Below are positions 1 to 5,058 of a stretch of DNA of 5,058 bases, in pieces; position 1 is the stretch's first letter, and every line of letters begins with the position of its first letter. Both the position numbers and the translations under genes were made by a program. The notes beneath the pieces were generated by a model. It did no database searches. It was not told the DNA's origin and worked only from the letters and a program-made list of their open reading frames with translations. Origin of the DNA: Chloroflexota bacterium (GTDB lineage Bacteria > Chloroflexota > UBA5177 > JANWHV01); the NCBI GenBank assembly GCA_025450255.1, contig JANWHV010000046.1:1-5058 (forward strand). Direction: 5' to 3'.

Positions 1-11
1 ATCCCAATAAC

Positions 12-16
12 GAGGA
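12..16 (+). promoter_or_regulatory. Ribosome binding site of the cytochrome b-c gene
   Basis: GAGGA lies 10 bases before the ATG at 27 and only 4 bases before the in-frame TTG at 21. The reading frame is open to the left window edge, so the site and the family alignment have to decide the start. ATG 27 puts the first haem-ligand histidine at residue 87, against 86 in plant cytochrome b6, so it is preferred. TTG 21 cannot be excluded and would add only two residues. Confidence 0.55.
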
Positions 17-26
17 CTGTTTGACG

Positions 27-1424
27 ATGTTTGGACGAGTTGGCCACTGGGTTGAGGATCGGACCGGCCTGGGATCGGCGATTGGGCCGCTCATGCGCCA
101 TCCCGTGCCGCCCGATACCGGCTGGGCCTATGTGTTCGGCAGCGCCACCCTCGTCTCCTTCATCACCCTCGTGGCCACGGGCATAGCACTCGCCACGGGC
201 TACACGCCCACCACGAACGATGCCTACCATAGCCTCACCTGGATATCACACGGCGCGGTACTGGGCCGCGAGCTTCGCGGCATGCATTACTTTGCCGCGT
301 CGGCGATGGTCATTCTAATCGGCGCCCATGTGATCCGCGTGTTCCTCATGGGCTCATATAAATATCCGCGTGAAGTGAATTGGCTGGTGGGCGTTGTCCT
401 CTTCGCCCTCACCATGGCGATGGCCTTCACCGGCCAGTTATTGCGTTGGGATCAGAACGCGCTGTGGTCGGTCACCGTCGGCGCGGAACAAGCGGGACGC
501 ACGCCGTTCATCGGCGGCGCCCTGGCGCGTTTTATTCTCGGCGGCAATACGCTTGGTGGGCAGACACTGAGCCGGTTCTTCGCCTTCCATGTCTTCTTTA
601 TGCCTGCCTTGATCTTCGCCTTCCTCGGCTTCCATCTCTTCCTGGTCGTCCGCAACGGCATCTCCGAGCCGCCGAAATCCGGCCGCCCAGTCGAGCCCAA
701 GACATACAAGGCCTGGTACAAAGATCTGCTCAATCAGCGCGGTGTCCCCTTCTGGCCGGATGCCGCGTGGCGCGACGCGGTATTTGCCACGCTTGTGGTG
801 GTGGTCATCCTCGGCTTCGCGCTTGTGTTCGGACCGCCCGAGCTCGGCAAGCCGCCGGACCCCACCATCCTGAGAGCGGCTCCCGCCCCTGATTGGTATT
901 TTCTCTGGTATTTCGCCGCCCTGGCGCAAATACCCCACGGCATCCAGGATTGGGTGATCATCGGCGGCCCGCTGTTGCTGGGCGTACTGATGATCGTGCT
1001 GCCCTTCGTGGCCAACAAGGGTGAGCGGAGCCCCCTTCGCAGACCATGGGCCATCGGCATCGTCGTGCTGATAGGTATTATCATCAGCACCCTGTTGTAC
1101 TCCACCTACGATTCTCCCTGGGTGCCAAGGTTTGACACCAAGCCCCTTCCGGTCAAAGTGATCGGCGCGTCGAGCGGACCGGTATTCCGCGGCGCCCAGT
1201 ATTTCAAGAGCTTTGATTGCGAATCGTGCCACATGATTGCCGGCTTCGGCGGGCTCCGCGGGCCCAATCTCACCAACATCGCCGACCGGCTGACCCAGGA
1301 CAACATCACCGTTCGCATCCTCAACGGTGGCGATAACATGCCGGCGTTCGCCTCAATTTTGCGTCCCCAGCAACTGCATGACCTTGTGTCGTTTTTGATG
1401 ACCAGACGAAAGGAGAACCATTGA
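27..1424 (+). CDS. Cytochrome b (b6/subunit IV type) fused to C-terminal mono-haem cytochrome c
   Basis: Membrane core of a bc-type quinol:cytochrome c oxidoreductase, 465 residues from ATG 27. Residues 1-215 match cytochrome b6: four membrane helices (about 34-57, 88-108, 120-139, 185-208) carry haem-ligand histidines H87/H101 and H188/H203. The second pair is 15 apart, as in b6, rather than 14 as in mitochondrial cytochrome b. Residues 216-361 match subunit IV, with three helices (about 250-270, 310-331, 341-361) and a quinol-site PDWY at 288-291 where PEWY is usual. Residues 380-465 form a class I cytochrome c domain with CESCH at 398-402 and a likely axial Met438. Seven helices place this domain on the periplasmic side, where haem is attached. 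Val36 occupies the place of the b6f cysteine that binds haem ci, so that haem is not expected to be covalently held. A Rieske partner is not in the window. Its stop overlaps the next gene's start. The family call is firm; the quinone type and electron acceptor are inferred. Confidence 0.94.
   Translation: MFGRVGHWVEDRTGLGSAIGPLMRHPVPPDTGWAYVFGSATLVSFITLVATGIALATGYTPTTNDAYHSLTWISHGAVLGRELRGMHYFAASAMVILIGAHVIRVFLMGSYKYPREVNWLVGVVLFALTMAMAFTGQLLRWDQNALWSVTVGAEQAGRTPFIGGALARFILGGNTLGGQTLSRFFAFHVFFMPALIFAFLGFHLFLVVRNGISEPPKSGRPVEPKTYKAWYKDLLNQRGVPFWPDAAWRDAVFATLVVVVILGFALVFGPPELGKPPDPTILRAAPAPDWYFLWYFAALAQIPHGIQDWVIIGGPLLLGVLMIVLPFVANKGERSPLRRPWAIGIVVLIGIIISTLLYSTYDSPWVPRFDTKPLPVKVIGASSGPVFRGAQYFKSFDCESCHMIAGFGGLRGPNLTNIADRLTQDNITVRILNGGDNMPAFASILRPQQLHDLVSFLMTRRKENH
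1409..1415 (+). promoter_or_regulatory. Ribosome binding site deciding the start of the short-chain dehydrogenase
   Basis: AAAGGAG lies inside the last codons of the cytochrome b-c gene, 8 bases before ATG 1424 and 5 bases before an in-frame TTG at 1421. The spacing and the stronger codon favour ATG 1424. With that start the TGA of the upstream gene (1422-1424) and the ATG share one base (TGATG), an arrangement typical of translational coupling. Confidence 0.7.
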
Positions 1425-2191
1425 TGAGACTTGAGGGAAAGGTCGCGATCGTCACCGGCGGAGCAACGGGCATCGGCCGTGCCATCGCCATGCGGTTTGC
1501 CCAGGAAGGCGCCGCCGTCACCATCGACTACGTGGGAAAGCCCGATCCCGCGGCGGAAACGTTACAGGCGATTGAACACGCCGGCGGACGCGCGCTGACC
1601 GTCGATGCCGATATCTCAAAATCCGAGGACGTCGCACATCTCGTGCAACAGACGGTCGAGAAGTGGGGCACGATCGACATCCTGGTGAACAATGCCGGCA
1701 TCGAGGAAAAGCATCCGTTTCTGGAGATGCCCGAGGACGTGTGGCACAAGGTGATCGCCGTCAACCTCACCGGCCCCTGGCTCTGCTCGCAGGCGGCGGC
1801 CAAACAGATGGTTCAGCAGGGGAATGGCGGCCGGATTATCAACATATCGTCCGTTCACGAGGATCTTACGATGCCCACCAACGCCCCGTACTGCGCCTCA
1901 AAGGGCGGGTTGCGCATGTTAATGCGCACCATCGCCGTCGAGTTGGCCCCGCACAAGATCACCGTGAACAATATTGGGCCGGGCGCGATCGACACACCGA
2001 TGGACGCGCCACTCAAGGCGCACCCGGAAATGATGCGCATGCTACTGAGCGAGATTCCGTTGGGACGTATGGGCCAGCCGGAAGAAGTAGCGTCGCTGGC
2101 CGTGTTTCTGGCCTCCGACGAGGCCGCCTATATCACCGGATCAACGTACTTCGTCGATGGCGGCATGCTTCGCCAATCAGGCAGCCTGTAG
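1424..2191 (+). CDS. Short-chain dehydrogenase, glucose 1-dehydrogenase-like
   Basis: Soluble classical SDR of 255 residues, the usual family length, predicted to oxidise a sugar or other secondary alcohol with NAD(P)+. Visible motifs in order are the nucleotide-binding TGGATGIG at 11-18, Asp63 near the adenine, NNAG at 89-92, and the catalytic tetrad Asn114, Ser143, Tyr156, Lys160 (YCASK). PG follows at 186-187, and a C-terminal DGG closes the fold. The SVHE stretch around Ser143 and the NNIGPGAI-TP segment at 182-192 closely resemble Bacillus glucose 1-dehydrogenase as I remember it, so that subgroup is the best guess. Many SDRs annotated this way have other substrates, so substrate confidence is low. 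At the end of the second strand Asp35 and Val37 stand where Bacillus GlcDH, which accepts both cofactors, has Asn and Arg; this suggests a preference for NAD+. The start overlaps the cytochrome gene stop and 15 bases separate it from the NDH-2-like gene, so co-transcription is likely. Confidence 0.9.
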   Translation: MRLEGKVAIVTGGATGIGRAIAMRFAQEGAAVTIDYVGKPDPAAETLQAIEHAGGRALTVDADISKSEDVAHLVQQTVEKWGTIDILVNNAGIEEKHPFLEMPEDVWHKVIAVNLTGPWLCSQAAAKQMVQQGNGGRIINISSVHEDLTMPTNAPYCASKGGLRMLMRTIAVELAPHKITVNNIGPGAIDTPMDAPLKAHPEMMRMLLSEIPLGRMGQPEEVASLAVFLASDEAAYITGSTYFVDGGMLRQSGSL

Positions 2192-2206
2192 CAGGGGAGG
2201 GGAAAT

Positions 2207-3541
2207 ATGAGTGAGTCACGGATATTGATTCTGGGAGGGGGGTTCGGCGGCATAGCTGCCGCCAGGGAGTTGGCGCGGCGCTTGCCCGGCCAGAATGGTG
2301 GCTCGATCACGGTTGTCGATCGGCACAATTTCTTCCTTTTCACGCCGATGCTCACCGAAGTGGCTTCGGGCGAAATCGATACACGGCATATCGTCAACCC
2401 AATTCGCGGCATATCGCCACGGATTCGCTTTGAACAAGGGCGGGTGGATGGCGTAGATCTCAAGGCAAAACGCGTAACCATAACGGTGGAAAGTCCAGTT
2501 GGCCACGGCGAGCGCAAAACGCTGGAAGCTGACCACATTGTGCTGGCGCTTGGCTCCATTTCAAACTTCCATCACATACCAGGCCTGGCCGCGCATGCCC
2601 TCACCATGAAGAGCCTTGGCGATGCGGTTGCCTTGCGGAATCGCGTGCTGCGCCTGCTCGAGCAAGCAGACGCGGAAGACGATACCGCGCGGAGATTGGA
2701 ACTGCTCACGTTCGTGGTGGGCGGTGGCGGATTCTCTGGCGTGGAAACGATGGCCGCGCTGAACGACTTCGCGCGCGCTAGTCTCCATCTCTATCCGCGC
2801 GTTCGCGAGCGCGACATTCGTATGATTCTGGTAGCCTCGGAGGATCGTTTACTCAGCGAAATCAAGCCACAGTTGGCCGCGTACGCGCTCAAGAAACTAC
2901 GGCGGCGCGGCGTAGACGTTCGTCTGCGCACCAGGGTAACCGGCGCTAATCCCGGGTCCGTGGAGATCGACAATGGAGCCGGAATCCCGACGCGTACAAT
3001 CGTCTGGACCGGCGGCGTATCGCCCAGTCCACTGATTGGCGCCCTCGATTGCCGGAAGAGCAAGCACGGCGCCGTGCTCGTGGACCATACGTGCGCCGTG
3101 CTAGATACTCCAGGAATTTGGGCCATTGGCGATTGCGCCGCGGTGCCCAGGGGCGCCGATACCAAGCCGGGTGCGGGTGATACTTACGGACCCACCGCGC
3201 AGAACGCCACGCGCGAGGGGAAGCTGGTGGCCGGCAACATCATGGCGGCGCTGCGAGGCGAAAAACCGGCGCGCTTCAAGTACCGGCCAATGGGTGAGCT
3301 AGCTATCGTCGGCCGCCATACCGGCGTCGCCCAGATTTACGGTATCCGGTTCTCGGGAATCCTGGCATGGGCAATGTGGCGCGGGGTGTATCTGTTCAAG
3401 TTGCCGCGTGTCGCCAAGAAAGTGCGTGTCGCCATCGACTGGACGCTGGACCTGGCATTCGGGCGCGACATTAGCGCCCTACCGCTGGAGCCTGAGAGAA
3501 CGGGTTCGGGGTCAACCAGACAAGCTACGGCAGCAAGTTAA
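2207..3541 (+). CDS. Type II NADH dehydrogenase (NDH-2)-like FAD oxidoreductase
   Basis: Predicted peripheral membrane flavoprotein of 444 residues that moves electrons from NAD(P)H to quinone without pumping protons. The first Rossmann motif GGGFGG at 10-15 and Asp38 bind FAD, and a TPML segment at 46-49 is typical of NDH-2. The second Rossmann motif GGGGFSGVE at 172-180 binds the nicotinamide nucleotide. GDCA at 308-311 contacts the flavin. The quinone-site region reads AQNATR at 331-336, where the textbook motif AQxAxQ would end in Gln. The C-terminal part from about 399 to 421 (LPRVAKKVR...) is basic and amphipathic, suiting membrane attachment, and is followed by a polar tail. Ala210 sits where NADH-specific members usually have Glu. 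The start is ATG 2207, preceded by GGAGG at 2196-2200, 6 bases away. The neighbours, a bc-type cytochrome b, an NAD(P)H-forming dehydrogenase and a PoxB-like enzyme, support a role in feeding the quinone pool. A sulfide:quinone reductase is less likely because conserved catalytic cysteines are not evident. Confidence 0.9.
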   Translation: MSESRILILGGGFGGIAAARELARRLPGQNGGSITVVDRHNFFLFTPMLTEVASGEIDTRHIVNPIRGISPRIRFEQGRVDGVDLKAKRVTITVESPVGHGERKTLEADHIVLALGSISNFHHIPGLAAHALTMKSLGDAVALRNRVLRLLEQADAEDDTARRLELLTFVVGGGGFSGVETMAALNDFARASLHLYPRVRERDIRMILVASEDRLLSEIKPQLAAYALKKLRRRGVDVRLRTRVTGANPGSVEIDNGAGIPTRTIVWTGGVSPSPLIGALDCRKSKHGAVLVDHTCAVLDTPGIWAIGDCAAVPRGADTKPGAGDTYGPTAQNATREGKLVAGNIMAALRGEKPARFKYRPMGELAIVGRHTGVAQIYGIRFSGILAWAMWRGVYLFKLPRVAKKVRVAIDWTLDLAFGRDISALPLEPERTGSGSTRQATAAS

Positions 3542-3546
3542 AGGTA

Positions 3547-3555
3547 GGAGAGGAG
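3547..3555 (+). promoter_or_regulatory. Strong tandem Shine-Dalgarno of the PoxB-like gene
   Basis: GGAGAGGAG ends 7 bases before ATG 3563, within the 21-base gap after the NDH-2-like gene. It contains two overlapping GGAG cores and fixes the start. No hairpin or promoter fits in the gap, so the gene is probably read from the same transcript as those upstream. Confidence 0.75.
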
Positions 3556-3562
3556 ACACACC

Positions 3563-5058
3563 ATGGCAAAAACGACGGCGGATATCCTGGTCGAGCGACT
3601 GAGCGCATGGGGAGTGGATACCATATTCGGTTTCCCAGGAGATGGCATCAACGGCATCTTCGAAGCCTTGCGCACGCATCAGGACTCCATCCGCTTTATC
3701 CAGGTGCGGCACGAGGAGGCCGCGGCCTTCGCGGCATGCGGCTACGCCAAGTTCACTGGGCGCCTGGGCGTCTGTCTCGCGACGTCCGGCCCGGGCGGCA
3801 TCCATCTGCTCAACGGGCTCTACGACGCCAAGTGCGACGGCCAGTCCGTGCTGGCTATCACCGGCCATACATTCCACGATTTGATTGGCACCAGTTATCA
3901 GCAGGACGTGGATCTCGACAAGCTGTTCATGGATGTCGCCGTGTATAGCGAGCGCGTCATGGGTCCGGCGCACCTCATCAACGTGCTCGACGCCGCCATC
4001 AGAAATGCTCTTGAGCTGCGCGGCGTTGCGCACATCACCATACCCAAGGACATACAGGACATGACGATGGGCGACGGTGAGCGCTCCGCGGCCAATATCC
4101 CCAAGCATAGCGGCGGGAAGTTCGCCGGATCGTATCCCCTGCCGCCTCATGAGCAATTGCGCCAGGCAGCCGACCTGATCAACGCGGGCAAGAAGGTAGC
4201 GATCCTGGCCGGGCGTGGTTGCCTCGACGCGCGCGACGAGGTTATCCAACTTGCCGACACCGTGGCAGGGCCGATCGTCAAGCCGCTGCTCGGCAAGGGT
4301 GTTGTCCCTGACGACAGCCCCTACACCACCGGCGGCATCGGGCTGCTCGGCACGGCGCCGTCTCAGGACGCGCTTGGGGAATGCGACACCTTCATCATCG
4401 CCGGCAGCAGCTTTCCTTATATGGAGTTCCTACCCAAGCCAGGACAAGCCAGGACCGTGCAGATTGACATAACCCCAGCTCGCATCGGCTTGCGCCATCC
4501 GGTCGAGGTCGGGCTCGTCGGCGACTGCAAGACCGTGCTCGCCGCGTTGCTGCCATTGCTCACGCGTAAAGAAGACCGGCGCTTCCTCGAAAAAGCGCAA
4601 GAACGCGTGGCAGACTGGAACAAGTTGATGGAGGAACGCGGCGCGCGCGCCGGCATCCCCATGAAGCCGCAAGTGCCCGTCCACGCGCTGAACAAGTTCC
4701 TCGCCGACGATGCGATCATTGCCTGCGATTGTGGCACGGTCACCACCTGGGCAGCGCGCCACATACATATGAAGGGCACCATGAAGTTCTCCGTCTCCGG
4801 TCTGCTGGCGACGATGGCCTGCGGGCTGCCGTATGCCGTAGGGGCGGCGGTTGCCTACCCCAACCGCCAGGTCGTGGCCATCTGCGGTGATGGCGGCTTC
4901 ACCATGTTGATGGGCGAAATCGCCACCATGGTGAAGTACAAGCTGCCTGTAAAAGTATTGGTCATCAAGAACAACGTCCTCGGCGAGATAAAGTGGGAAC
5001 AAATCGCCATGGAAGGGAACCCGCAATTCGGCGTCGAGCTGCAGCCAATTGACTTCGC
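3563..5058 (+). CDS. Thiamine-diphosphate enzyme, pyruvate oxidase / pyruvate:quinone oxidoreductase (PoxB)-like, 3' end cut off by the window
   Basis: 498 codons are visible with no stop; E. coli PoxB is 572 residues, so roughly 70-100 residues are missing at the C-terminus. The family decarboxylates a 2-oxo acid using thiamine diphosphate and Mg2+; the PoxB branch then passes electrons through FAD to quinone. The three-domain order is visible: pyrimidine-binding domain about 1-170, central domain about 190-325, and pyrophosphate-binding domain from about 370. RHEE at 49-52 holds the catalytic Glu51, matching PoxB Glu50. GDGG at 442-445 with Asp443, and Asn470 27 residues later, are the Mg2+ ligands at the same spacing as in PoxB. 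The FPYMEF and QIDITPARIG stretches of the central domain also resemble PoxB, which favours this branch over acetolactate synthase. Whether FAD is bound and whether pyruvate is the substrate is inferred. The C-terminal membrane-binding segment that PoxB uses cannot be seen. It follows the NDH-2-like gene by 21 bases. Confidence 0.9.
   Translation, partial: MAKTTADILVERLSAWGVDTIFGFPGDGINGIFEALRTHQDSIRFIQVRHEEAAAFAACGYAKFTGRLGVCLATSGPGGIHLLNGLYDAKCDGQSVLAITGHTFHDLIGTSYQQDVDLDKLFMDVAVYSERVMGPAHLINVLDAAIRNALELRGVAHITIPKDIQDMTMGDGERSAANIPKHSGGKFAGSYPLPPHEQLRQAADLINAGKKVAILAGRGCLDARDEVIQLADTVAGPIVKPLLGKGVVPDDSPYTTGGIGLLGTAPSQDALGECDTFIIAGSSFPYMEFLPKPGQARTVQIDITPARIGLRHPVEVGLVGDCKTVLAALLPLLTRKEDRRFLEKAQERVADWNKLMEERGARAGIPMKPQVPVHALNKFLADDAIIACDCGTVTTWAARHIHMKGTMKFSVSGLLATMACGLPYAVGAAVAYPNRQVVAICGDGGFTMLMGEIATMVKYKLPVKVLVIKNNVLGEIKWEQIAMEGNPQFGVELQPIDF

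Noticed and set aside
1..24. Tail of an upstream gene, ending at TAA 8-10 or TGA 22-24
   Set aside because: Two frames give a plausible stop close to the cytochrome start, but at most seven codons are visible and nothing identifies the product. A Rieske protein is expected from context but not shown by the sequence.
380..892. Plus-strand overlapping frame of 170 codons within the cytochrome b region
   Set aside because: Arg-, Gly- and Pro-rich shadow translation in another frame with no domain and no reason to prefer it over the cytochrome b reading.
438..1232. Long minus-strand open frame of 264 codons inside the cytochrome b-c gene
   Set aside because: It is antisense to a gene with clear haem ligands and membrane helices, has low-complexity charged composition and no recognisable domain; long antisense frames are common in GC-rich coding DNA.
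3542..3562. Possible terminator or promoter in the largest intergenic gap
   Set aside because: The gap is only 21 bases, is mostly ribosome binding site, and shows no hairpin followed by a T-run and no -35/-10 pair.
3512..4249. Minus-strand open frame of 245 codons opposite the PoxB-like gene
   Set aside because: The plus strand encodes a well conserved thiamine-diphosphate enzyme through this region; the antisense product matches no family I recognise.

Overview
The window holds four complete or near-complete genes, all on the + strand and packed head to tail with almost no intergenic DNA. This is one probable operon for quinone-linked electron transfer. The DNA is GC-rich and each gene has a good AGGAG-type ribosome binding site, so the source is a bacterium. 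The cytochrome b with a C-terminal cytochrome c domain and the mix of neighbours would fit Acidobacteriota or a similar environmental lineage. That assignment is recollection and inference only; no RNA gene or marker settles it.

Layout: (1) 27-1424, a cytochrome b of the b6/subunit IV type fused to a C-terminal mono-haem cytochrome c domain; this is the quinol-oxidising membrane core of a bc-type complex. (2) 1424-2191, a classical short-chain dehydrogenase most like the glucose 1-dehydrogenase group; its start overlaps the previous stop by one base. (3) 2207-3541, a type II NADH dehydrogenase (NDH-2)-like flavoprotein. (4) 3563 to the window end, a thiamine-diphosphate enzyme of the pyruvate oxidase / pyruvate:quinone oxidoreductase (PoxB) type, cut off by the window edge after 498 codons.

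How they may work together (inference): the dehydrogenase makes NAD(P)H from a sugar or related alcohol, the NDH-2-like enzyme passes those electrons to quinone, and the PoxB-like enzyme feeds electrons from a 2-oxo acid into the same pool. The cytochrome b-c fusion would reoxidise the quinol and deliver electrons to a periplasmic acceptor. This resembles a self-contained auxiliary respiratory branch. The Rieske protein that such a cytochrome b needs is not in the window and would be expected just upstream.

There is no stretch over 25 bases without a gene between position 27 and the end. I see no tRNA, rRNA, CRISPR, mobile element, long repeat, terminator or convincing promoter. Every component belongs to a known family; the unusual part is the combination, together with some residue-level variants in the cytochrome b and NDH-2.
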